This document shows positions 28,526 through 37,578 of a stretch of DNA of 64,000 nucleotides, piece by piece. The notes below the pieces were generated by a model. It saw only the letters and a list, made by a program, of their open reading frames with translations, made no database searches and was not told where the DNA came from. Each line of letters opens with the position of its first letter. Within the stretch, counting starts at the first letter, position 1. The translations under genes were made by a program, and so were the position numbers. The DNA comes from Pseudobutyrivibrio xylanivorans (GTDB lineage Bacteria > Bacillota > Clostridia > Lachnospirales > Lachnospiraceae), in NCBI RefSeq assembly GCF_010906925.1, contig NZ_VTVE01000003.1, positions 186,001 through 250,000 of the forward strand, in the 5' to 3' direction.

Positions 28526-30157
28526 ATGAAAAAGCTTTCGTCGATTATTTTTTCAGATAAAGATATTAAACAAAACATTATAAAGGCTGTGCTTTTTATT
28601 ACAGCGATTTGTCAGTTTGCCCTTATATTATTCTTTAATATTTTTGAGGCAAGGACACATCTTGGAATAGACTCTTCATGGGACTATCTTAAGACAGCTG
28701 TAGTTGCAAATAGTGGCAGCATATATCCTACTAGTCTTTTGAGTGAGACTACAGCTCCACTTATTGACCGTCTGTTTATATTTGCACTTCCCCTATACAA
28801 GATCACAGGGAATATTTGGATTTCATATGCTATAGCAAATCTTATCACTACAGTACTTATCATCATTCTTATCTACAAGATTTTAAAGATTAAAGAATGT
28901 AGCTTTACCTCGTTTTTAGTAGTGCTAAATTTATTTCTTTGCCCATATCAGTTAAATGAATTTTCATGGATGAATGACCTGGGATATTTCAGCTGTATTC
29001 ATGTGATGGCAAGCGTTTACAGCTTTAGAATTCTTGGAATGCTTCTTGCATATAGGATTCTACTGATTGATAAAATAAATAAAAAAGAGATTGCTTTGAT
29101 AGCTGTTTCTATTCTTTTATCAGTATTATTTGGAATTGGATCAGGAATGAGCATGATTGCTATGTTTTTCCTTCCGCTACTTTTATCTAGAATTATTCTT
29201 ACATTCATAAATAATGATTGGGCTTTTCTCAAGAATAGAAAAAGCTTGTTTGTATACGCATCAATCATAAGTGTTGGAGTGGGACGAGTTCTTGGTGGTG
29301 CACTGGGACTTACTTACAAGGATGCCATTGAAAATTGGATCAGTGCAGATGGATTTTGGAGCAACTTAGGCAATGAGATTGTTGCCTTTATGCTTTTGCT
29401 TGGGGCGATTCCTGAGGCAGGAGTAGAGAGGTCTCCAATGTCACTTGCAGGTTTGTCTCACGTATTTGGATTAGTGATTTTTGTGGCAATAGTCATATCT
29501 CTTTTCTTCGTAATTGTATCTCTTGTAAAGAGCGCAAAAACAAAAGCGCTAGATGAATTCTGGGCTACACTTGTAACAGTGGTGCTTGCTACAATACTTG
29601 AGTTTTCTCTTTTAGATACCACTTATGGGGACCCAACATTTGAAAAGAGATATTTGCTTACAGCACTTGTGACAGGATTTTTCTTTGTTGCATTTTTCAT
29701 TAACAAAACAGATAAAGATAGCTTGTTTAGAGGCTTTTGCATACTTGTAGTGACAGGTGCAATCATTCTCATAGATTTAGTTTCAGACTACAATTACAAA
29801 AAGCAGGGTAGTGATGAATTTCAAATGGAAGCTATGGTGGATGTGATTGACTCCACTGATGCAGGGCTTGTATATGCCTATGGCGACAATACAATTATCT
29901 ATGAACGTTGTATCCGTGTTATGGATTTAGATAGATACTACAAGCAGATTAGAGATGATGGTTCATTAAATAATTGGGGTGACTATCGCTATTATGATGA
30001 TAGTACTCAGTATGTGGGACCAACTATTTTGATGGTGGATGTAGATGGTAAAAAGCCATCGGATGAAATTATGTCAAAATACCAGCTTTTAGATACTATT
30101 CACAACATTGGTATTTATTATTCAAAGGATAATCCTATTGATTTGGAGGACATTTAG
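28526..30157 (+). CDS. Polytopic membrane protein of unknown family, tandem copy B
   Basis: A 543-residue paralogue of the gene before it: FEARTHLGIDSSWDYLKTAV after helix 1, IPEAGVERSPMSLAGL in the middle, and WGDYRYYDDSTQYVGPTIL with DNPIDLEDI at the end. The shared GIDxSWxYLK loop and the YYDDSxQYVG tail are the best landmarks for the family. Both are probably membrane transferases with different donor or acceptor. Its stop is directly followed by the TTG start of the next MBOAT gene, which uses GGAGGA inside this gene, so the two are translationally linked. Confidence 0.6.
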   Translation: MKKLSSIIFSDKDIKQNIIKAVLFITAICQFALILFFNIFEARTHLGIDSSWDYLKTAVVANSGSIYPTSLLSETTAPLIDRLFIFALPLYKITGNIWISYAIANLITTVLIIILIYKILKIKECSFTSFLVVLNLFLCPYQLNEFSWMNDLGYFSCIHVMASVYSFRILGMLLAYRILLIDKINKKEIALIAVSILLSVLFGIGSGMSMIAMFFLPLLLSRIILTFINNDWAFLKNRKSLFVYASIISVGVGRVLGGALGLTYKDAIENWISADGFWSNLGNEIVAFMLLLGAIPEAGVERSPMSLAGLSHVFGLVIFVAIVISLFFVIVSLVKSAKTKALDEFWATLVTVVLATILEFSLLDTTYGDPTFEKRYLLTALVTGFFFVAFFINKTDKDSLFRGFCILVVTGAIILIDLVSDYNYKKQGSDEFQMEAMVDVIDSTDAGLVYAYGDNTIIYERCIRVMDLDRYYKQIRDDGSLNNWGDYRYYDDSTQYVGPTILMVDVDGKKPSDEIMSKYQLLDTIHNIGIYYSKDNPIDLEDI

Positions 30158-31588
30158 TTGCTGTTTAACTCGGTTTCATTTGCAATATTTTTAATAGTGT
30201 TATTCGCTCTATACTGGGTTATGCCGAGCAAGTATAGATGGGTTGTTTTATTGGTTTCTAGCTACTATTTCTATAGCTGCTGGAACATAAAATATGTGTT
30301 TATACTTTTGTTTACCACCGCAGTTTCGTATTTTGCAGGTAGATTGATATATAAGGCAGATGAGGATAAAAAGAAAAAGCTCATTATTGTGCTTTCTGTT
30401 TGTATAGAGGTCCTGGTGCTTGGATTTTTCAAGTATTTCAATTTTTTATCTCAGACGGTTGCGGATATTTTTGGTGCATTGTCTATACCGGTTCACCAGG
30501 CTACTTTGAAATTGATGGTTCCTGTGGGACTTTCATTTTACACATTCCAGACAATAGGCTACATTGCAGATGTCTATAATAGAAAAATAGAGCCAGAGAA
30601 GAACTTTGGCGTGTATGCGCTATTTGTTTCCTTCTTTCCACATATTATGTCAGGTCCAATTGCAAGAGCTGATAAGCTGATTCCTCAGCTAAAAGCTGAC
30701 AGGGTATTTGATAATAAGCTGGCAGAGGATGGTCTCAAGCTCATGGCATGGGGCTTCTTTAAGAAGCTTTGCATAGCAGATGTTTTGACGACCTACGTGG
30801 ACTTGGTTTATTTGGATGTAAAATCCTACGCAGGATTTGATTTATTGCTTGTGATTTTCTTCTACACAATTCAGATATACTGTGATTTCTCAGGCTACAC
30901 TGATATTGCAATTGGTGTTGGCAAGCTTTTTGGAATAGAGCTAATGACCAACTTCAAGGCTCCATATTTATCTACTAGCATCAAGGAGTTTTGGAGCAGA
31001 TGGCACATTTCTCTTACATCATGGCTTAGGGATTATGTATATATTCCACTTGGTGGTAATAGATGCTCTACTGCTAAAAACTACAGGAATTTGATGGCTA
31101 CATTTTTAATCAGTGGTTTGTGGCACGGAGCTAATTGGACATTTGTGCTCTGGGGAGCTCTTCACGGACTTTTGCAGATTGCTGAAAAAATCTTTGCGGC
31201 TCCTATCAAGAGATTCAAGTCATATAAACTAGGCAAAGCCATTTCATGGTTTGTGGTATTTGTGCTTTGCAGTATTGCATGGGTATTCTTTAGAGCAGAC
31301 TCTGTTTCAGATGCAGTTTACGTGATTGCTCATAGTCTTCAGGGAGTCACATCACCTGGCCAGTATCTTGTAAACAATATCGGACTTGGTGGAAGCAAGT
31401 ACGTTACTATAGCCTTTTCACTTGCTGTCCTTACAGCATTTGATTTAATAGATGATAAAAAGGGCGTGTTTGAATCACTTTCAAAGAAGCCTACATTGAT
31501 TCGTCATGCAGTTTATATTTTGCTTTTAGTTATGATAATGTTTTTAAAGGCAAGTGGCGAAGCGGCATTTGTTTACTTTAAGTTTTAG
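30158..31588 (+). CDS. MBOAT O-acyltransferase, copy 2, TTG start
   Basis: A 476-residue MBOAT protein starting at TTG 30158, one base after the upstream stop; GGAGGA at 30145-30150 with 7-nt spacing supports this. It has VGLSFYTFQTIGYIADVYN, FFPHIMSGPIARADKLI, the IKEFWSRWHISLTSWLRDY segment and SGLWHGANWTFVLWG with the catalytic His. It resembles copy 1 closely. It moves an acyl group across the membrane for transfer to the glycan. The next gene, 12 nt on, is its SGNH partner. Donor is unknown; acetyl-CoA or the carrier protein at 43984 are candidates. Confidence 0.92.
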   Translation: MLFNSVSFAIFLIVLFALYWVMPSKYRWVVLLVSSYYFYSCWNIKYVFILLFTTAVSYFAGRLIYKADEDKKKKLIIVLSVCIEVLVLGFFKYFNFLSQTVADIFGALSIPVHQATLKLMVPVGLSFYTFQTIGYIADVYNRKIEPEKNFGVYALFVSFFPHIMSGPIARADKLIPQLKADRVFDNKLAEDGLKLMAWGFFKKLCIADVLTTYVDLVYLDVKSYAGFDLLLVIFFYTIQIYCDFSGYTDIAIGVGKLFGIELMTNFKAPYLSTSIKEFWSRWHISLTSWLRDYVYIPLGGNRCSTAKNYRNLMATFLISGLWHGANWTFVLWGALHGLLQIAEKIFAAPIKRFKSYKLGKAISWFVVFVLCSIAWVFFRADSVSDAVYVIAHSLQGVTSPGQYLVNNIGLGGSKYVTIAFSLAVLTAFDLIDDKKGVFESLSKKPTLIRHAVYILLLVMIMFLKASGEAAFVYFKF

Positions 31589-31600
31589 AGAGGTATAGTC

Positions 31601-32503
31601 TTGAAAAAGTTTTTGGCGAAGGTATCAGCCTATCTAGCCTTTTGTATAATATTGATGGTTGCTATTCCTGCAATTATTGATCCATACAATGTGTTTCATC
31701 CATTATCGGCTAGAAACAATGGCATCGAGCCTAATAAAAATTATGTAAAGATGACCTATATTTTAAAGAACCCAGATAAATACGATGCTTTTTTATTTGG
31801 TTCTTCTAGAGTAGGGGCTATACATACTGAAAAGATTGAGAATCTCAACTGTTATAACATGACATATTCCATGGGTGCGCCTGCTGAGGCGCTGGCCAAT
31901 ATACAGACCATGGTTGATAATGGTATTTGTCCCAAGGTCATCTATCTCGGCGTAGACAACCTGTCATATACAGTTGATCCAGAATCACACAATAATGATG
32001 CATCCACAGCAAGCTATGAGTATTTGAAATCAGATATTCAGAATTTTGTTAATCATTATTGCAATATATTTACTACAATAAAGTCCCTTTCGGTTATCAT
32101 GTCGGGAGAAAAGACACCAGGGGTGGCTGAGATATATGAGTATGGCTGGTGGGCAGACTATGATTATGAATCTAGCTATGATTGGTCCAATGAGGGAATC
32201 ACCAAGGGGCCTGTCAATAGAATAGATGAGACCTTAGATGAGATTAGACAAATAAAAGAGATTTGTGATGCAAACGATATAGAGTTTATCGTATTTACGA
32301 ATCCTATGACATATATGACTTATGAGGATTCCATAGATAATGGATATGAGGACTTCCTTGAGGGCTTAACTGAGATCACAGATTACATTGATTTTAGTGA
32401 ATTCAATGGTACTAAGGATGACCATAGCGGTTTTGTAGACAACAGTCATTATAGTGCTCAAGTGGGAGATATGATGATAGAGGTACTAAATAACTATAGA
32501 TAG
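31601..32503 (+). CDS. Short SGNH/DltD-like partner of MBOAT copy 2
   Basis: A 300-residue protein starting at TTG 31601 after AGAGAGG. It has one N-terminal helix and an extracellular domain with FLFGSSRVGAIH (Ser nucleophile), YSMGAPAEAL (block II-like), VIYLGVDNL (block III-like) and DNSHYSAQVG with the Asp/His pair. All SGNH catalytic positions appear present. Unlike the other two SGNH partners it lacks the C-terminal extra domain. It lies between two MBOAT genes and most likely works with the upstream one. It may hand the acyl group to the polymer, or act as an esterase. Confidence 0.78.
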   Translation: MKKFLAKVSAYLAFCIILMVAIPAIIDPYNVFHPLSARNNGIEPNKNYVKMTYILKNPDKYDAFLFGSSRVGAIHTEKIENLNCYNMTYSMGAPAEALANIQTMVDNGICPKVIYLGVDNLSYTVDPESHNNDASTASYEYLKSDIQNFVNHYCNIFTTIKSLSVIMSGEKTPGVAEIYEYGWWADYDYESSYDWSNEGITKGPVNRIDETLDEIRQIKEICDANDIEFIVFTNPMTYMTYEDSIDNGYEDFLEGLTEITDYIDFSEFNGTKDDHSGFVDNSHYSAQVGDMMIEVLNNYR

Positions 32504-32514
32504 AGGGTATTGGC

Positions 32515-33924
32515 GTGACATACACATCGTTTTATTTTTATGTTTTCTTGTCAGTGACATTGGTGGCATACTATGTAATTCCAAAGGCATTTAGATGGCT
32601 AGTATTACTACTAGCCAATTTCTGCTTTCTTTGGTTTGCTACAGGAGATATAAAGAAAATAGCATTGTTTGGATTGACCATAGTTATAAGCTATGCATTT
32701 TCTAGAGCAGTTGAAAAGAAAAAAAGCAAAGGAATATTGATTCTTTCAATACTAGTATCTGCAGCTCCACTGCTTCTTAATAGAGCAATTGGATTTAGTG
32801 AGAGACTTCAAAATAGCAGTATTGCCTCTCGCATAATTATTCCGCTTGGTCTCTCCTTTTACACCATGCAGATGATTGCATATCTTGCTGATATTTACAT
32901 GGGCAAGGTGGAGGCTCAAAAGAATTTCCTTAAGTATGCAACTGTGGTTTCCTTCTTCCCACAAATCATACAGGGACCAATCCCAAGACATGCTCAGATA
33001 GAAAATGAAATAATGGCTGAGCACAAGTTTGATGATAGAGAATTTATGCGAGGTGTACAGCTAATAATTTGGGGATTATTTCTCAAGTTTATGATTGCTG
33101 ATAAAGCCGGAATTGTGGTGGATTCAGTTTTTGATAATTTCGAGGGTTATCGCGGCGTATATATTTTGATCGCGGGCGTTTTATATAGTCTTCAGTTGTA
33201 TACTGACTTTTTGGGATGCGTTACTCTTTCTCAGGGTATGGCCCTTCTGTTTGGTATACACATTGTAGACAATTTTATGCATCCTTATTTTGCAGATTCT
33301 ATCAAGGATTTCTGGAGAAGATGGCATATCTCTCTTAGCTCTTGGCTGAGGGACTATATCTATATTCCTTTGGGAGGCAACAGAAAGGGTCTTGTTAGAA
33401 AAAATATTAATCTTTTGATTACATTTGCTGTCAGCGGCGTATGGCACGGCGGCGAAATCAAATACGTTTTCTGGGGAATGATGCACGGCATCTATCAGAT
33501 AGTTGAGGGAGCAGTTCCTTATTTCAGCAAAAAGTTTTCAGGTCCTGCTCACGTATTCAGAGTGGTTATCAACTTTTTCTTAGTTATGCTTGCATGGATT
33601 ATTTTTAGAGCTGATACCCTTAAAATTGGTCTTAGAATGATTTACAGGATGTTTACAACATTCAATCCTTGGATATTACTAGACGGTTCTCTTTATGACC
33701 TAGGACTTCATGAGAAAGAATGGAGAGTCCTTTTTGTTTCTCTTTTGGTTCTTTTCTTTGTGAGCAGAAAGCAGGAGCATGGAGTTGCAATAAGAGAGGA
33801 ATTTGCAAAATTCAATTTTGCATTTAGATGGCTTATTTACATTGCAGCGATTGTTACTATTTGGGTGTTTGGTACCTATGGTTTGGGCTATAATGCCGGC
33901 GACTTTATTTATGGAGGATTTTAG
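32515..33924 (+). CDS. MBOAT O-acyltransferase, copy 3, GTG start
   Basis: A 469-residue MBOAT protein starting at GTG 32515 with GAGGG upstream. It has LGLSFYTMQMIAYLADIYMG, SFFPQIIQGPIPRHAQIE, IKDFWRRWHISLSSWLRDY and SGVWHGGEIKYVFWG, with the catalytic His kept. It is the most divergent of the three copies: GGE replaces GAN after the active-site His, and the N-terminus starts MTYTSFYFYVF rather than MLFNS. This suggests a different acyl group or acceptor. It abuts its SGNH partner, the gap being 2 nt. Confidence 0.9.
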   Translation: MTYTSFYFYVFLSVTLVAYYVIPKAFRWLVLLLANFCFLWFATGDIKKIALFGLTIVISYAFSRAVEKKKSKGILILSILVSAAPLLLNRAIGFSERLQNSSIASRIIIPLGLSFYTMQMIAYLADIYMGKVEAQKNFLKYATVVSFFPQIIQGPIPRHAQIENEIMAEHKFDDREFMRGVQLIIWGLFLKFMIADKAGIVVDSVFDNFEGYRGVYILIAGVLYSLQLYTDFLGCVTLSQGMALLFGIHIVDNFMHPYFADSIKDFWRRWHISLSSWLRDYIYIPLGGNRKGLVRKNINLLITFAVSGVWHGGEIKYVFWGMMHGIYQIVEGAVPYFSKKFSGPAHVFRVVINFFLVMLAWIIFRADTLKIGLRMIYRMFTTFNPWILLDGSLYDLGLHEKEWRVLFVSLLVLFFVSRKQEHGVAIREEFAKFNFAFRWLIYIAAIVTIWVFGTYGLGYNAGDFIYGGF

Positions 33925-33926
33925 CG

Positions 33927-35414
33927 ATGAAGGGAATACTTACTAAAATCTTTAGATCATTGGCATTTTTAGCAATCCTTGGTGCAATCCTTTATAATGT
34001 AAATGAGATGCTTGTACCAAAGACTAATCACAACAGTGTTATTTGGTCTTATACAGATAAATACAACCAGTTCTATCAGATGGAAGAAAATTCAATCGAC
34101 GTATTGTTTTTAGGTTCTAGTGTTGTGGCCAATGCCATTTCACCACAGGAGATATACGACGATTACGGTATCAGAAGCTACAATCTATCTAGCAGTGGAC
34201 AGAGTATATTTTTCAATTACTATTGGTTGAAGGAGGCTCTTAAATATCAGAACCCTAAGACTGTAGTGCTGGATTCAAAGTTTATTTTTTCTATGTACCC
34301 AGACAGTGCAGTAAACACAACAGAGGGTACATATAGAGAATGCGCTAACAGCATGAAGTGGTCTGCTAATAAGGTGGAGATGATTAATGAGCTCTGCAAG
34401 AACGACCCTACTCAGGACAAGCTGAGTTATTACCTCACCAACATGAGATACCACACTAGATGGACAGAGATTCAAGAAATAGATATGGACTATTCCCTTA
34501 CCAACCATGACGAGCTGAAGGGACAGTCTATTATGACTGGATACGGTGCCGATAGCTACGCTCCATTTATTCCTACCGATTCAGATATAAAGGCTGATGC
34601 AGTTCCTCTTATGGAAGAGTATCTGGAAAAGATAGTAGACCTATGCAAGGAGAATGACATCAACCTAGTATTTATTTCTCTTCCAGATGTAATGACAGAT
34701 GCTGTTAATAATAGAATGATAGAATATTCCAAGTCGTTCAACGTTCCTTACTATAACTTCTGCTCAGAAAAATTATATTATGAAATCGGAGCAGAGCTTC
34801 CAAAGGAAAATGTTATTGAGCATGAGAATATTTGGGGTGCGGCAAAGATGTCAAAGTATATTGGAGGAATTTTAAAAGAAAACTTTAATGTTCCTTCAGT
34901 AGAGGATGAACAGTGGAGCAGCACAAGCTATTATTATCATCATATGATTAATACTGCTGAGTTTGTAAATGTGGAGAGCATGGATGAGTATCTTGAGATG
35001 CTTATAGGGGACCCACAGTACATTACTTTCATCTCCGTAAAGGACGATGCGGTACGATTTATTACGGATGAAGATATAGTTCGCCTAAATAAATTGGGAC
35101 TCAAGGCATCATATAAAGACATGTTTAGATATAGTTATGCTGCCGTGGTGGATTTGGCTGATGGAAATATAGAGGAAGTCAGCCCTGATGAGCAGGTTAC
35201 TATTTCAGGAAACCTAGATGATGGCCAGCTGATATATGAGGTTACCAGTGGTGGTACCAATGCTGGTATCGCATGTTCAATCATAATAAATGGAGACAAC
35301 TACGAGGTAAATGGTGTAGGATTTAACTTTGTAGTATATGATAGAGTTACACAGAAAGTTGTAGATAGTGCATGTTTCTATAGAAATGAATATGGTGAAT
35401 ACTGTAAGCGATGA
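33927..35414 (+). CDS. SGNH-like partner of MBOAT copy 3, with extra domain and altered triad
   Basis: A 495-residue protein with one N-terminal helix. It has VLFLGSSVVANAISP (Ser block) and YNLSSSGQSIFF. The last block reads VIEHENIWGAAK, where the usual Asp-x-x-His has lost the Asp (Val or Glu instead), so hydrolase activity is doubtful. From about residue 365 a second domain (YITFISVKDDA, YSYAAVVDL, VGFNFVVYDRVTQKVVDSACF) strongly resembles the ILEI/FAM3 GG fold. A carbohydrate-docking role is inferred. It ends in a 4-nt overlap with the next gene. Confidence 0.72.
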   Translation: MKGILTKIFRSLAFLAILGAILYNVNEMLVPKTNHNSVIWSYTDKYNQFYQMEENSIDVLFLGSSVVANAISPQEIYDDYGIRSYNLSSSGQSIFFNYYWLKEALKYQNPKTVVLDSKFIFSMYPDSAVNTTEGTYRECANSMKWSANKVEMINELCKNDPTQDKLSYYLTNMRYHTRWTEIQEIDMDYSLTNHDELKGQSIMTGYGADSYAPFIPTDSDIKADAVPLMEEYLEKIVDLCKENDINLVFISLPDVMTDAVNNRMIEYSKSFNVPYYNFCSEKLYYEIGAELPKENVIEHENIWGAAKMSKYIGGILKENFNVPSVEDEQWSSTSYYYHHMINTAEFVNVESMDEYLEMLIGDPQYITFISVKDDAVRFITDEDIVRLNKLGLKASYKDMFRYSYAAVVDLADGNIEEVSPDEQVTISGNLDDGQLIYEVTSGGTNAGIACSIIINGDNYEVNGVGFNFVVYDRVTQKVVDSACFYRNEYGEYCKR

Positions 35415-37576
35415 CTAAAAAGAAAAAACTAATTGTATACTTCGTTGAAATAATCATTGGAATTGTTTTTTGCGGTCTAATGATTTATAAGGGAACACAC
35501 TGTAGCCAGGTTAATATTGACCTGGCTAGGTTTGCGTCTGACTATATTGGATATAATGATGGCGCATGGAGTGTTTCAGGAGGCTCTATAGAATCAGATG
35601 AAAAAATAGTTTTGCTATATGGTCCTTATGAGACTATAAAGCCTGGTTCATATTCTGTTACACTTGATTACACTGCTGATAGCAAGATGACCTGTAGACT
35701 TTTTTCCGCAGAGAGAAATGAGTTTATTCATGCAGGGGATTTTTATCTGAGTCCTAATAAATATCAGGTGACTTACAATTTTTATGTCACCCAGAGTATT
35801 TATGATTTAGAGATTAGGATAGTTGATTATTCGGGAGATGAGGCATTTACATTAAGTGGAGCAAGCATTGGTAGTACCACAAGAGATATGAGAGTTCTTG
35901 TGTTTACGTGGATTGCTTTTTGTCTGATATTTGATTTCTTTGCATTTAGCAAATTCTTTAAAAACAACAGAAATACAGTACTTGCACTTTTAGCAATAGC
36001 GTTTGCTGGTACAGTTGCCTACATGTTCCCAGGTATTGCGCCAGGACATGATTTTCCATATCACATATTGCGTATTGAGGGCATTGCCGATGGCCTTAGG
36101 AGCGGCCAGTTCCCAGTGCGGATGCACTCTGTATTTATGGATGGTTTTGGATATCCTAATGGAGTGTTCTACGGAGATGTATTTTTATATATTCCAGCCA
36201 TTCTACGTATTATCGGATTTTCAATCAATACCTGCTACAAGCTGTATGTATTTGGCGTAGCCCTGCTGACAGCCGCTACGACATATTTCATGGGACGTCG
36301 TGTGTTTGCCCATGAAAAGACAGCAGTGGTGGTGGCTCTTGCATATGTTACATGTAGCTACAGACTAGTAGATGTATTTGTCCGCAGTGCTGTGGGTGAG
36401 TATACTGCTCTGGCTTTTTATCCTGTAGTTGCCGCTGCTATATGGCAGCTTTACACGGGCAAGGATTCAGAGAGAGATTACAAGAGCATTAGCCTCACAC
36501 TTGCACTAGGGATGCTTGGACTTTTGTATACCCATGTGCTTTCTACAGAGATGGTGTGCATTGTTCTTGTGGTAGTAGCACTTTGCCAATATAAAAAGAC
36601 ATTTACAAAAGAGACAATCATTTGCTATTTGAGAGCAATTGGTATTTTTGCAGTTGCGGGATTGGCATTTATAGTGCCATTTCTTGATTATTATTCAAGG
36701 GTGGCTACAGAGATAAAGGCAACCAATGGCTCGGTAAAATTGATTCAGTCTAGAGGAGCATATATCTCTGATTTATTTGCAGTATTTAGAGATTTCTATG
36801 GCGAGGGTGAGGACTACGTTGCTATTAGAATGCAGATTACTCCAGGACTTGTTTTTATGGCTGTATTGATTGTAGCTGTATATTTGATGCTTGCAAAAAA
36901 AGCTACAAAGGAGATTAAGGGGCTCACTATAGGTACGTTGATACTCTTATTTATCTCTACTAATTTGTTCCCATGGAACAAGCTAGCCTTTGCTTCTAAG
37001 TTTTTAAATGTATTTGCTCAGATTCAGTACCCATGGAGATATATAGGGATAGCTATAGTATTCCTAGCGATTCTTTTGGGGTTGATTTTAGAATACTTTA
37101 TTGAAAACGAGTTTTACTCAGAAAAGATATATGCAGTTGTGGTGGCCATGGCACTTGTAAGCGTTGCGGTATTTGTTGGCTCTGCTGAGGACAATGCTAC
37201 CGGGGTTACAAAATATTATGATACAGCGCAGCTGGATAGAGGTGCTGGTGCAATCGGATACGGTGAGTATCTGATAGAGGGCACTGATACTAGTGATTTG
37301 TTTGGTATCAATTTATATAAGGGGGATCTCTCGGCAATAGATATTCCTAAATACAACTATCCATACTACAAGGCATTTGATGACAATGGTAAGGAGCTTG
37401 CTATTTCGAATGGTATTAACAACCGTATACGCGTATCTGTAGAGATCACTTATAATGGCGACGTAACAGTTAAATTTGTTGAGCCAATATTATGGAGAAT
37501 AGCGGAGATTATATCTCTAATTGGAGTGGTTGGTTTGATAATATTATATAAACGCGGAGCGTTTGGAAGGAAATAA
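35411..37576 (+). CDS. PTPS-related GT-C-like membrane protein with N-terminal beta domain, copy 2
   Basis: A 721-residue relative of the gene at 25229. Residues 1-27 contain the first helix; residues 45-155 form an added extracellular beta-rich domain (VLLYGPYETIKPGSYSVTL, YDLEIRIVDYSG). The membrane part then starts with IAPGHDFPYHILRIEGIADGL, the GHDxPxH loop, followed by YVTCSYRLVDVFVRSAVGEY and AQIQYPWRYIG. The added domain recurs in the LtaS-like gene at 46010 and at the C-terminus of the gene at 50636. A sugar-transfer role outside the membrane is inferred. Confidence 0.75.
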   Translation: MTKKKKLIVYFVEIIIGIVFCGLMIYKGTHCSQVNIDLARFASDYIGYNDGAWSVSGGSIESDEKIVLLYGPYETIKPGSYSVTLDYTADSKMTCRLFSAERNEFIHAGDFYLSPNKYQVTYNFYVTQSIYDLEIRIVDYSGDEAFTLSGASIGSTTRDMRVLVFTWIAFCLIFDFFAFSKFFKNNRNTVLALLAIAFAGTVAYMFPGIAPGHDFPYHILRIEGIADGLRSGQFPVRMHSVFMDGFGYPNGVFYGDVFLYIPAILRIIGFSINTCYKLYVFGVALLTAATTYFMGRRVFAHEKTAVVVALAYVTCSYRLVDVFVRSAVGEYTALAFYPVVAAAIWQLYTGKDSERDYKSISLTLALGMLGLLYTHVLSTEMVCIVLVVVALCQYKKTFTKETIICYLRAIGIFAVAGLAFIVPFLDYYSRVATEIKATNGSVKLIQSRGAYISDLFAVFRDFYGEGEDYVAIRMQITPGLVFMAVLIVAVYLMLAKKATKEIKGLTIGTLILLFISTNLFPWNKLAFASKFLNVFAQIQYPWRYIGIAIVFLAILLGLILEYFIENEFYSEKIYAVVVAMALVSVAVFVGSAEDNATGVTKYYDTAQLDRGAGAIGYGEYLIEGTDTSDLFGINLYKGDLSAIDIPKYNYPYYKAFDDNGKELAISNGINNRIRVSVEITYNGDVTVKFVEPILWRIAEIISLIGVVGLIILYKRGAFGRK

Positions 37577-37578
37577 AA

